Origin: Azadirachta indica
Lineage: Eukaryota; Streptophyta; Magnoliopsida; Sapindales; Meliaceae
DNA length: 64,000 nucleotides
Reading direction: 5' to 3'
Assembly (NCBI GenBank): GCA_022749755.1
Contig: CM040440.1
Span: 11,581,269-11,645,268 of the forward strand
Below the pieces are notes generated by a model. That model was not told where the DNA came from. It did not search any database and saw only the letters and a list, made by a program, of their open reading frames with translations. The translations under genes and the position numbers were made by a program. Shown here in pieces: positions 1-11,246 of the stretch; the first letter of the stretch is position 1; every line of letters starts with the position of its first letter.

Positions 1-506
1 TTCAATTTATGTTAGCAAATATAAACATCTAGGACCAAGATTGGATGGAAAATGATCCCTAAAAAAAAAAAAAAACCAGCAACTAGGTTGACCGAACTGC
101 TCAGACCAGTCGACCGAACTGGGCAGAAGACTTTCTGCCACTTGCTACCCGGTCGATCGAACTGCCCAGACCGGTCAATCAAATTGACCATGTCGGTTGA
201 ATCGAATTCCTGACCATTTTTCACCCTATAATTTGTCGGTTGACCATCTTCATTAGTCATTTTTGACCTCTTCTCTCTCTAAAATCACCATAAACATGCT
301 CGTAAGCTTTCTCTCTTCTAAAATATACCTTTTTCTAACCAAAGTTCTTCCAAATTCTTACCAAATTCATCTTTCCAACCTTTCAAAACACATTTCCTTC
401 TATAAATCTATCCCTTATCTTTTCAAAATCAATTTCCCCCAATTTTAAAACCCTAAACCTTCACTATTTCATTACTTTTGTTGGTAAGCATCTAGTTACA
501 TCTTTA
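1..506 (+). repeat. Leader of a non-autonomous LTR retrotransposon
   Basis: This stretch precedes the gag-like ATG at 507 and contains no gene. Positions 85-250 hold several degenerate copies of a motif resembling GGTCGACCGAACTG in both orientations. The same motif type recurs in the 3' LTR at 3058-3270, which ties the two regions to one element family. A CT-rich, AT-rich leader follows up to 506. The 5' LTR is not recognisable and probably lies left of the window. The (-) open frame at 12-260 is read through these repeats and is not a credible gene. Confidence 0.5.
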
Positions 507-2298
507 ATGGCTAGTTCACCAAAAAGGAAAAAGGGAAAATCTCAAAGGGTAGAAGCAAGTGAAACTAGAGCTAAGTGTCACGGCCTCACTCTCTTCACTC
601 GCTTCGACCGTGCGGCGCTTAGCAACTCTGCTTACTAAGCAAGCCTTTCAACACCCGCAACGCGCTAAATCAGAAGCTTATGCAAATAAAGAAAAGCAAT
701 AAGAGTTTGAGTGAAGAGTGATTTACACAATTCAAGTTTATTGCTTGGTTGCTTGCTTTGGCCAAATGAGGCCTCACCTATTTATAGGAAAACTTACATA
801 TAATGGACAGCCAACATTGCACCTCACAATGCACTTTTGAGGGTTAGGATTGGCCTTCTAGAAATGTCCTAGAAAATATTTACACAATTGTTAAAATGGT
901 AATGCTATCTACACAATTCTAGAATTTGGGCTAATTGGGCCACTATTCTAGAAGTTGGGCTAGTTGGGCTAACATTGGGAACATTGAGCTATAAGTACAA
1001 TAATGCCAATAAGGAAGAATATATGGATCTTTGGCCCAAATGCCTCATTGCCCCCTTAACCCGTTCTGCCAACGAGTCATATTACCGAAGCTCACGCACC
1101 CGCTTGTCCCGGATTTTCCCTCGCGCAAGTGCTGTCCGCACAACGTCTCGGCTACGGTTACTGTTCACGAGGGGCGTGACATAAGGCAAGGTTTGATAAT
1201 TCCCTATTTGATTCTTATGCTTTGTTTAAAAGATATAAGGATTATTTTGTGACTAAGCCTATAAATCTAGATAGAATGATTGATTGTGCGTTGTTGGATA
1301 TGTTTAATCTTGAAGGAGTGTTTTGAACTATCAACAATGGGACCATCTCTTGACTCTTAAAAAGGTTGTTTATCCAAATGTCATAAGACTTTTCTACAAT
1401 AATGTTAAGTATGATGAGCATGTGCCTTATCTTTCTTCTATAGTGAAGGGAATAGAAATCTATTTAGATTGTGAATCCTTAAGTGAAATCCTTAAGGTTC
1501 CTAACCAAAGATTTCGATGTTTTAGCTTTATGGATGATTTTTATGCTTATGTTAGAAGACCAAAAGAGGAAGTTTTTTATCATTGGTGATGAAGAATTAA
1601 AACCAGATGGGGGATTTACTAGTCAATCTCTTAAGCTCTCTTTAAAGAGCAAGATTTTACTCCACCTAATCTCCATTATTGTGCTTCCAAAAGCGGGCAT
1701 TTAGAGGATGTTGGTCACATGGATAAGTATCTTATTTATTGTCTTCTTGATCATCGTTATGTCAACTTGAGCTCCATTGTCATTCATAATATGGCAAGAA
1801 TTGAAAGGCATCCTAAGACGACTTTTCATTATGGTCAATTTGTTAGCCTTATTTTTAAAACACTTTGGAATTCCTCTTGAGAATGAGAAAACTATGGTAA
1901 TACCCAAGCATGACATTTTTTATATAAAATTTGTAGGAAGAATTGGTTATAAAAGGACTAATGATGGGAGATGGGTTAGGAAAGCTATATCTCATGAATC
2001 CTCTTCTACACTTCACAATGTTAGAATCAATGATGAGGATGAAGAATCCCATATCGAAACCATGTCAATGACATCTATTCAAGGTCAAATTGAAGTGTTA
2101 AGAAATGAAATGGATACTAGATTTGGTGGCCTTGAGCATTCCTTTACTATGATGCAAGCTAAACAAGATGCCATGCAAGCCGATATTGCTCAAATTCTTC
2201 AACATCTTCACCATCATTCTTCATCTTTCGGCCGTCCAATCCATCAAGTTCTAGAGACATGTTATGATTTCATTGCATTATTGTTGTCTTTGTCTTGA
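507..2298 (+). pseudogene. Gag-like 'putative plant transposon protein' ORF, interrupted and frameshifted
   Basis: From the ATG at 507 the frame starts MASSPKRKKGKSQ and is cut after codon 23 by the insertion at 576-1181. Removing the insertion with one TAAG copy continues the frame in register (ARFDNSLFDSYALF...). A one-base shift near 1320 moves the frame to the segment at 1323-1589 (NYQQWDHLL, then KKVVYPNVIRLFYNNVKYDE), which resembles the N-terminal domain of plant 'putative plant transposon protein' ORFs of large non-autonomous LTR elements. Another break separates 1777-2298, whose C-terminal half (about residues 90-150) is Gln/Met-rich and probably coiled coil. No protease, integrase or reverse transcriptase follows, so the element depended on others. 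Family assignment is from memory of conserved pattern; the breaks are seen directly. Confidence 0.65.
576..1181 (+). mobile_element. 606-bp LTR-like insertion (solo LTR or non-autonomous element) with TAAG target duplication
   Basis: The insert begins TGTCACGGCC and ends GGGGCGTGACA, so its ends are inverted repeats (TGTCACG/CGTGACA) with the TG...CA termini of an LTR. TAAG occurs immediately before (572-575) and after (1182-1185) it, consistent with a target-site duplication. A TATA-like TATTTATAGG lies near 779-788, as expected about 200 bp into an LTR. No PBS, PPT or coding sequence was seen, so a solo LTR fits best. A DNA transposon is less likely given the LTR-like ends. It splits the gag-like ORF. 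Confidence 0.72.
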
Positions 2299-2702
2299 AC
2301 TATTGTGTTATTTCTAATCAATTCCATGATGTCATGAACCAATATTACTTTTGTTGTCATATTTTATGTTTGGATTTTATAACTTTCTCTCTTTCCTCTA
2401 CCTATGTTTATATGTGTTTCATTACATTTATTATTTTTGATGATGCTAAAAGGGGAGAAAATATATTGTTGAGATTGCTTATATTGTTTACTAGTCTTTG
2501 AGCTTGAATATGGTGTTGCCCAAATGATCCAGATTGGAGTTGTGGAGAAATAAAGTGAGTAAAACATAGAAGTGTTCTTTTTATATTTGTGGTTGTAGTA
2601 TTTTTTTGTAGGGGGAGATTTTGCTCAAATTCATAGGGGGAGTTTATATGAAAAAGCAACTCTAAAAAAATTCTTATACGGTTTAACTATTTTGTCATCA
2701 TC

Positions 2703-2716
2703 AAAAAGGGGGAGAT
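2703..2716 (+). other. Polypurine tract of copia-like element
   Basis: AAAAAGGGGGAGAT directly precedes the TGTTGA start of the 3' LTR. This is the usual purine primer for plus-strand synthesis in plant Ty1/copia and related LARD-type elements. Confidence 0.75.
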
Positions 2717-3916
2717 TGTTGACCTTGAGGTCATGCGAATCTGAATTTTGATAATTACAAAATACGCCGTTCAATCCGAGAAGAGGAAAAGGAAATCAAG
2801 TTCAAATTGAAGTCTCAAGATACAAGTGCGGTAACTTTTTGTATTTTCATAAATATAGACTTGTATGTAATTGTGTATAATGATTTTGTTAAGCTCAAGA
2901 TTTCTTCTAAATTTCTTTTATTAGATTAAAATTTAAGTTTTTAATATCTTTGATTCAATTAATTTTCAAAAGTTTAAAATCTAAAATTTGGACCAAAGTG
3001 CAAAGTTTTCAAACCCCAAAAGTGGACTAAAATGCAATATTTTAAAAATGCCAAAAAACCGGTTCAGACTGGTTTGGTTAATCAAACTAGACTGATCGGT
3101 CAACCGAGCCAGTGGCAAAATGTAAAGATTTGGGTTGGTCGACCAAACCAAACCGAACCAGTCGGTCAATCGAACCCTACAAATCGATTAACCGACTTCC
3201 TAGTTCTTAAACACTACTTTTTGCCACCTTCCTGATTGATCGAATTGACACTCTTGGTCAACCAACTTGCACGAAAATTTGAATTTTTAGCTCCCTAACA
3301 GCTAGTAACGGCTAGTTTTCTAAACTACTATAAATTAGGGATTTTAAACTCCATTTATAAATTTTGCAAAATCATTTTAAGAGCTACATATGTTATAACA
3401 ACATCAAGCAACATCATCTTGAGCTACAAATCATCATATACTTGCTAGGATCCCCAAAACTTTTCATTTTCATCATCTTCAATTGAGGAGATCAATCTTG
3501 TAAGTGTACATTTCAATTATATTTCTATTTTTATTATAAGAAAGTGAAAGAAGAGGGGGTCTTTCACTAGGTTAAGAGATTGTGAGTGTTTGGAGTGGGC
3601 CAAACCTTGAAAGGGTTGTAGAATATTGAACATTAAGTTGTAAAATTGTGAAGTCTTGCGGAATTAAGACTTGGTGATAGTAAATACTTCAAGTGAATCT
3701 TAAAGGAGTGGATGTAGGCGGGTTGTTGCCGAACCACTATAAATTTGTGTGTTTACTTCTCTACACTTTAAACTCCTTTACTTATGTTTGGATTGTTTGA
3801 GTTGATTGTTTGGGAATTTTGTTAGAAATTTTATTAGAAACCCAATTCAACCCCCCCATACATCCCCCACCGCCCTCCCACCCCTACCTCTTAGATTGCT
3901 TGTTATCATTTCAACA
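2717..3916 (+). mobile_element. 3' LTR (about 1.2 kb) of the copia-like element
   Basis: The LTR starts TGTTGA right after the polypurine tract and ends TCAACA, a perfect 6-bp terminal inverted repeat. It contains the GGTCGACC-type repeat motif at 3058-3270 and a possible TATA (CTATAAATTAG) near 3328-3338. A C-rich tract lies at 3848-3890. The sequence continuing at 3917 belongs to an unrelated dispersed repeat, so 3916/3917 is read as the element's right edge. Confidence 0.7.
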
Positions 3917-4720
3917 ATTTGGTACAGTCCTCAAACCTTGCATCAATGTATTCCTTAATTGAATAATAGAGATTATAATTCAATTCTTGGATTGGTATAG
4001 TTCTTAAAAAATAACATTAATACATTACTCTTTCAAAATCCAGGTTGGCACTCCCAAATCATTGAAGCATGTAATGATTAAGGTTAGAAATCATAAATTA
4101 TTCAATTAAGTAATACTAATCAATAAGCATAATATAAATGATCATCACTTCATTAAGTTTCAAACATCCAAAATCAACAAAATCCTATAAATATATACAA
4201 TTAAGGTTCTTTTTTTTAACTTAACTAAGAAGTTTAACTACTTAAATATATAATTAAAAACTCTAAATCACAAGTACATGACATAAGAAAGAAAAGATAG
4301 AACCAATTAGTCTTCAATCTCCACTCAAAAACTTGTGATCCTCCTTATTATAGGCCAAGCCTTTTTTCCCAAATTTTTTCCAATTTTCTCCCTTTTTCTC
4401 TTTAAAACGATCTATTCTAGATAAAGTATGGTGACTGACCTCAAAAAAATATAAAAACCTAAGAAATATACAAATTAGGCTACCTAATATTGATTTAAGG
4501 GCCAAAAATGAAGTTGGGACTTCATTAGGTTGACAAGGGGGCACGGTGCTCAGTGAAGGCACGTAGAGGTGACAGTGAGTGAGGCGCAGCCATGTGCCCT
4601 TGGTGGCACGGGCAACGACACGTACTACATCCCTCAACTTTGCTTTTTTGCTTCTTTGTTCTTGCAACCGTAGAGGACAGAGGGCATAGCACAGCCATGC
4701 ACTATATCTACCACCCATGA
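3917..4720 (-). repeat. Dispersed repeat, copy A (inverted partner near 32.4-33.3 kb)
   Basis: Read on the minus strand, this segment aligns by eye with 32430-33330 on the plus strand. Shared landmarks are a GC-richer block (about 4500-4700), the phrase around GGAGGATCA...GAGTGGAGATTGAAGAC (4300-4345), and a TTGATGCAA..TTTGAGGA end next to 3920. The copia LTR abuts it at 3917, so the copia element probably inserted into it. The (-) open frame at 4314-4718 lies inside and looks non-genic. It probably derives from a non-coding part of an LTR retroelement. Confidence 0.6.
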
Positions 4721-5409
4721 TATATTAATTGAAAGGTGTAGATGCCCAATTTCTAACGCAACAAATGGAACACGATTCCAAGTATGTAAACAAAGTTATA
4801 ATCTTTTTAGTACAACATACACAGTGCATCCATTTCTACTCCTTTAGCCCAACGTTGATAGAGAGGCATGTGGATACGCACTTGTGCTCCTTTTTTGTAT
4901 CTTTTCATCGAAACACTTCAATATTAAAATACTCAATTTTCCTTCGATTATGCTCGATTATAAACTTTTGCTTCGAAACACCTATAAAACACAAAACACG
5001 ATTAGATGATCAAAAAAAACGAGAACTAACACCTAAGATTGACGATATATGACGATATTTAATGTAAATTAATGAATATATCAACAAGCAATATACGTGC
5101 ATAGAATTCCACTTATTTTTCAATTCCTACAATTACACTTTTTATTTCCATGTTAACTACATGGTTTGTGGTGTAATTCTCCAAACTTTTATATTTTGCC
5201 CCACCTCTCTAATGGGGAATCAGTTTTCTTCCTTGCTCAATAGGTGGAAGATTATTGGGCCATAATTTTCTTTCTTCTCAAATATTCCCTTAAACTGACC
5301 ACAGGTTTGTCTCAATACAAGTTTATCTATGCATTGAAACATTCTGTATAATTATTGGTTGTATGAACAGCCATTGAAGTTGTGTCAAAAGCTAACCTTG
5401 ACCAATGCC
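4721..5409. other. Intergenic, no gene recognised
   Basis: AT-rich sequence with no recognisable protein domain, RNA gene or sharp repeat boundary. The short + frame at 4729-5052 has no recognised similarity. Confidence 0.5.
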
Positions 5410-6932
5410 TTAGATGCATTTTAGAGAACTATGCATAGCATCCTCACCCACATCCTTCTCTTTCTTATTCTTTTCTATGGTTAGTTTGAAATGTTTTTTA
5501 GTTGTAATCTTTGAAGGTTGCCAAAAAGGTCTTTTTAACCCAATCCAGGCCATTGTTGCTTGAATTTGGAATATATATGGCACATTATTGTGTGTTAGCA
5601 TTGGGCCATTTTTGTTCTAAGGATACAAGCAACCTCTTTTGTCAGTCACTCATGATTATAGTTTTCCTTCTATCTTTGTTGCCCATACTCTTGTACAAGA
5701 TTCCTATAAATCAACTCCAAATATTGATATTTTTAGAATCAATAACAATAACCATAATTGGGAAGATCATGCTATAGCTAATCAATCACAATAGTGGGAA
5801 GTAACACTCCTCTATATAGTCACCATAAGTGACAACCATTCAGCCCAATATAAGGTCTGCAACTAGTAATAAAACCTTCTATTTGTGCCTTAAAAGAGAA
5901 AAAAAAAAAAAAACTCTCAAGTACTAACCCTCTCAAACTAAGTGGTGTACTACTTGACACAAAGATTATTGACCGTTCATTGTAGTTTCTAGCAGTAGTT
6001 GCATACTTTTGAATCTCAGCATATACAACTTTATGACCTCCCCTAATAATTTTAAGTGTAATCCTCTTGCCTCTGTAAATTCTACCTCTACAAACCTCTA
6101 ACCCATATTTAGTCAAGATCATTTTTTGAATTAGTTTGCTTCAATGTTTAGATTGGTTTGAATAAAGGAATCATATACCCTTGCAATCCAAACTGCCATC
6201 GTTTCATCATGCAGAGTCTTTCTTTCACACAAATGTATAGGACTAAAACTTTTAACCATAAAATGATCTAGCTCATGTGCATGCAACATATACACGCTAC
6301 ATTTACAATTAGGATCCTTACATTCAGTAGTGACTTTGTGACTTTGTAAGATTGATTCATTTTTTCCTTTTTTATGCTAACACTTCCTAAATGCAATAAT
6401 CCACCCAAACTTGTCTAAAAAACTCAATGATTGTAAAAGTATGCCCTAAGGTTAGTTTTATAAACCCATCAGGTTAATACTTGAACTCCTTAGCCACTAT
6501 ACTATTATGCATAACTTCTGTAGTTAACTCTTCATTGTCAGAATGACACCTCTCATCGTCTTCATCAGTTAAATCACATGGATTCACCTCTATATCTCCT
6601 ATAACCTCAAAGTCCTCGGCATTAATTTCATTGCCTAAAGTATCACTCTCAACATCCTTCGAACCTTACTAACCAGCATTGAAACCAACACCATCTACGC
6701 CTACGTTACCATTAAAAATATTAGCCATTTAAACACCTATCTCATCTACTTTATAGTCCCCTAAACCATTGCTCTTAGCATCGCCAAAACGACCAAATTC
6801 AGCATATTTTGTAGTCCTTTGACCACTCAAACTAGTAAAATTTACCTCTCCATTTGCACTAGAAAAATTAGTCCTTTCAACATTTGTGTCATCTACTTCA
6901 TCCTCTTTGTTGTCAAAATTAACATAACTCAC
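5410..6932 (-). pseudogene. Mutator-like (MULE/MuDR) transposase, decayed
   Basis: Read right to left, the pieces fall in the order expected for a plant MuDR transposase. There is an acidic N-terminal region (6932-6730). A zinc-binding-like DNA-binding segment follows (near 6330-6230: CKCSVYMLHAHELDHF, then HLCER). The 6122-5820 frame ends with FITSCRPYIGLNGCHL, the conserved block in front of the first catalytic Asp. A degenerate catalytic region continues to about 5410, with HIYSKFKQQWPGLGKKTF recalling the RHIY.NFK block. Several stops and shifts interrupt it, including one right after GCHL. Terminal inverted repeats were not found, so element edges are unknown. Confidence 0.75.
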
Positions 6933-8300
6933 AATTCGTGATTAGGGTAGTGGTATCATTTTGTAATATACTAATTTAGTTTATAAATAAGTATCAATCA
7001 AATCTTATGCATGTATCAATACATAGCAAAAAAAAAAAAAAACAGCTTGAATTGAATTTATGTTTAATTTATTACTAGAATTTCTTGATATTTGTAATTC
7101 ATCTCATAATATAAGAGTATAATTGTCTACAAATTACAAACTCTAGGATAACATGGCATCATCATTTTTTGTAGTGAAATTTACTAAAGGAAGAATATAT
7201 ATTTATTCACAATGTTAAAGACAATAAGCAAACTAGGCTAATATGGCAACATCATCATTATTAAAGTGCGTCATTGGCTTATGCTAGCCTAAAAAAGAAA
7301 TCACATGATTTCTCATTGTTTCACTATTATCTCAAATAATTCAAAGTCTACTCTCTCTCCAAAAAGCAAACATATAGATAATATAGTTATTACACAAACA
7401 ATATAGTCTAGTGTGTTTTTAGGTAGATACTTAGAAAATTATTATAATATAATAAGATTAATTAAGATTAAATAATTGTAAGATTATTTTAATTAAGAAT
7501 AAATAATTATCAACATTGCTATAACAACATACTCACTGTACCTAGAATTATGACTAGCCTTTTGATTCACCTTCAACCAAATATTCTAATATTGCTTGCA
7601 ACTTTAACCCATAACATTCCAAGAACTCTTATGTGCTTTCTTCACAATAACAGAAACACACTATTATTTTTCTTTCTTGTTTTAATTTTCCATTTTTGAA
7701 GACAAGCTTTCCAAATGCTCGTTCTTGAACTAATTGAGACGCAAAACAAATCAAAACCAAGACAGAAACATAACATAACAAACTTAATTTGAAAATCACA
7801 AACCTTAAAAACAACCAATTTTCAATTTAAACAAAAAAAAAAAAAAAAAAAAAGAAGCATGCATTAATATATTACGCACGCCTACAATATTATTACAAAC
7901 CAATTTCACATTATTAACTTAAATCAAAATAACCCCAAAACAAAAACTAAAACCCCTAACCTTCATTTGTCATTCGTCAACCAAATACAATCCCTACTTT
8001 AAATCCATTTTTTTCTAGCATGCAAGTAAGTAAGAATAATGTAATTTGAAGAATTTTTATTCTGTGAGAGTTAAAATTGATGTGCGTATTACCTGTAAAT
8101 AACAATTGTACTTCAACCTATTGCTAACTACCTAATAACCATGATTATAGCTTTGTCAAACATTTTTTGAAGCTTGCCTTAATGTCGACACTACAGTTGT
8201 AGCTTCGTTGGTGAAAGTTTTGCACCAAAGTTGCCTGGAAGAGAGAGTATAGAAGGTTTAAGCCGGATTTCCGAAATTATGTTCTCAAAATAATAAAGAA
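6933..8300. other. Probable 5' region of the decayed MULE; no separate gene
   Basis: This lies upstream of the minus-strand MULE pseudogene. It contains A-rich runs (7029-7043, 7833-7852) and short frames without recognised similarity. It may hold the MULE 5' UTR, but nothing in it proves this. Confidence 0.4.
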
Positions 8301-10314
8301 ATATTAGGGTTTTGTCCTCTAGTTCTTTCCTTATTATTTTATTTTTACTAAATTATTTAAATACCCTTATATTTGACGGGGTTATAACAGAAAAACAAAG
8401 CTAGGGGTTTCTTACAATTTTTAAAAAATTAAGGGTATCTTAATAATTTTTAAAACTTAGGGGTATTTAACACACGCTGTAAACTCAGGAGATATTTATT
8501 TTTTTTCCAAAAGGTAGGGAATAAAGTACAATATTTTAAAATTTTAATTACCTATTAATTTTATTTTCAAATATAATTTAATTTATTCTTAAAATTTTAA
8601 TATTAAAATATCAACATATTTAATAACTTCTTATCATAAATTAAAAAAATATCAAAATAAATGCTAAATTATTCACAAATATTATAATAACAATAAACTT
8701 TATCTTTAACAATAGAATTAATTATTGATTCATTAGATAATTAGTCTATATTAAGTGAATAAAAAATTAGGCCACTTGGGCCCATTATTGTGAATTTTTT
8801 TTAAAAAACTGTTTTGGTAGTCTTTCTTAATTACGAAAGTTTAAAAATATATAAAATTACATCAATAATTATTTTTCATATGATAAAAAATTATAATTAT
8901 CAAATAAACATGACTAATTATATAAAAAATAAATACATGGTATAAAATAAATTAGAAATTAATAAATAAATAGAGAGAATAAACATATATTTTCAAAATT
9001 TTTTATTTTTAGATAAAAAATGAATTAATTTTATAAATAGTTAGTTAAATTTAAATAATTAATTTCATGAAATTATTTAAAATTAATTATAATAAAATAT
9101 ATAAAGAAGGGGTAAAGTGAAAAATTCAAGCATTGCAGAGGGTTAGAATTATTATTCCTCACCCTTGGAAAAGGAATCAGAATTCCGTATTTGAGGAATT
9201 CCTGGTTTCCCTCTTTTTGCGCAGCAAAACAAATCAATCCTTATTTTTCCGTCAATCTCTCTTCATTCTCCCTTAGTCTTTTAAACCAAACACACCCTAG
9301 AATCTAGATTAAAGTTTTAATAGTAATTATTTGGTTGAATATATTTTTAGAAATAATTTTAAATAAAAAATTTTGTAGTAACTAACGGTGTTAATTACTC
9401 CAAATTATTTTTTTAAATATATTAATACAAACTTTTGTCCCTTCTTACTTCATTACGATAAAATTGTTTAATATTTTTTTAAATAATAATTTGTCATTAC
9501 ATTAATAATAAATTTGGTTATTTAGCATTAATTTAATAATAAAAATCTAATAGTACATGCAGCAAAACATCCATAGAATTATGTAATATTATTATGCCTC
9601 TTCACTAACAACTAGAGTTTCTTTTATTAGCCACAACTTTTTATTAAGATTTAAAGAAAAAAGACTCATTATTATTTTAAGAACTTATAATAATAGTATG
9701 TATCATTTTTCACTTAAATTAATTAGTAGCTAATTATATATAATTTACTTAGATAAAAAGCTCATAATGTTAATAAAAAATATGGATTAAAATTTATCAA
9801 TAAAATTAAAAATTAAAAAAAATTTTGTAGCCTAACATCATTTAGAGATAACTAAACAATAAATATTAAGGATGGAGAAAATAATTGATGATAATTTTTT
9901 TTTTTGTGAGAGGTAATGTGAATAAATATTGTAAATTAAAATATTTTAATATTTTAAAATTGTGGTTATATGTATGTTATGAATAAAAGATTTTTAACAG
10001 TTAAGAAATATATTTAAAATAAAATATTTGAATTTGATTTAAATACAATTGTAGTAAATTGTAAAGAAAATAACCTTATAACGTTATTCAATTTTATGCT
10101 AATTGTAGGGACTCTATCATAAAAACATTCTTGAATAAACTTTAGACCAATGTGGTTTTTTTAAAATTTTTTACGTTTTCATTTTTAAAATCCCAAAATT
10201 CTATTTGGAAACTAAATCAAATGGACCCGAAGAGTTGTATTTTTTGAGTCATAGGGGTAATTTTGTCCTAACCTTGTTAAAAAAATTTAAAAATTGGTTA
10301 AAATTAAAATTAGG
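8301..10314. repeat. Very AT-rich intergenic block with transposon-end fragments
   Basis: No coding similarity was seen. Near 8500-8540 the sequence (AGGTAGGGAATAAAGTACAAT) resembles, in reverse, the terminus of the TIR element that starts at 10315, suggesting a relict of the same family. At 9280-9297 AAACCAAACACACCCT resembles the end of hAT-type MITEs. The rest is A/T runs. Confidence 0.4.
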
Positions 10315-11123
10315 GAGATTGTACTTTGCTCCCCTAACTTTTGGTGAAAGATAACATACTCCTTACATTTTTTATAAAGGTAAGATACTCTTTGAGTTTT
10401 AAAGATAGTCAAGATACTCCCTATCTAAAATTACTATTTACATCTTAATTTGATTATTTTATATCTCTACTATTAAAAATATCTAAAATAATTATATTAT
10501 CTTTTTTATTTATTTTGTAATAACTATTATAATCTTATTCGATATTTAAATTTAAAAGTTATAATAATATTTTGACTCTTAATTATTTATTTTCTTTTAA
10601 ATCGATTATCAAATTTATATAATATTTAATTATGTACTTTCTAAAATATATAATTTTTTTTAAAATAGTTTATTTTTAAAAAAATTATTTATAATTAATA
10701 TAGTCAAAATTATATAGAATTGTGTAAACAAAGATATTTTGACAACAAATTTTATTTTAAAAAATCTTACAATTAATTATACATAATTTTTTAAAAAAAT
10801 ATTTTAATAATATGATATATTTTAAAAGTTATAAATATTTGATTATAAAATTTTGAAGGAAAAACAAATAATTAAGAGTTAAAAAATTATTATAATTTTT
10901 AAATTTGAATTTAAATTTTTAATTGATTACAAATAAAAATTAAAGTAATAAAATTATTTTATATATTTTTTAAATAGTAAAGAGATAAAAAATATTCACA
11001 TTAAATTATATAAATAGTAATTTTAGGATATTTTAACTTTCTCTAAAAAGTAACTTACTTTTTTCAAAATATAGGGAGTACATTGATTTTTTTTTTAAAT
11101 TAAGGGAACAAGTACAATATCTC
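10315..11123. mobile_element. Mutator-type TIR element (MITE-like), 809 bp, upstream of PIGW
   Basis: The left end (GAGATTGTACTTTGCTCCC, onward about 130 bp) is mirrored by the inverted right end (GAGATATTGTACTTGTTCCC on the minus strand), including a shared ATACTCC and the CTAAAATTACTATTTA segment. Flanks are TTAAAATTAGG (10304-10314) and TTAAAATGTGG (11124-11134), an imperfect 9-of-11 target duplication typical of Mutator-like elements. There is no coding capacity. It ends about 50 bp before the PIGW TATA box. Confidence 0.7.
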
Positions 11124-11173
11124 TTAAAATGTGGATCAAAATATTGTTTATTTTACAAAAATTCCCAAAAAAA

Positions 11174-11180
11174 TATAAAA
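11174..11180 (+). promoter_or_regulatory. TATA box of PIGW
   Basis: TATAAAA lies 67 bases before the PIGW ATG, giving room for a short leader. It is the only good TATA between the TIR element and the gene. Confidence 0.5.
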
Positions 11181-11246
11181 GTATCACCCATTGCGAAAGC
11201 GTCGTACTTAATCTAGCAAATCAGAAATAGCAAAAGGTGATCAGTC

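Noticed and set aside
12..260. 82-aa minus-strand open frame at the left edge
   Set aside because: It reads through GGTCGACC-type repeats of a retroelement leader and has no domain.
576..1181. A host gene at 975-1252 (two overlapping plus frames)
   Set aside because: The frames lie inside or across the edge of the 606-bp insertion and are not conserved-looking.
4314..4718. 134-aa minus-strand open frame
   Set aside because: It lies within a dispersed repeat whose other copy has no matching frame, and it shows no domain.
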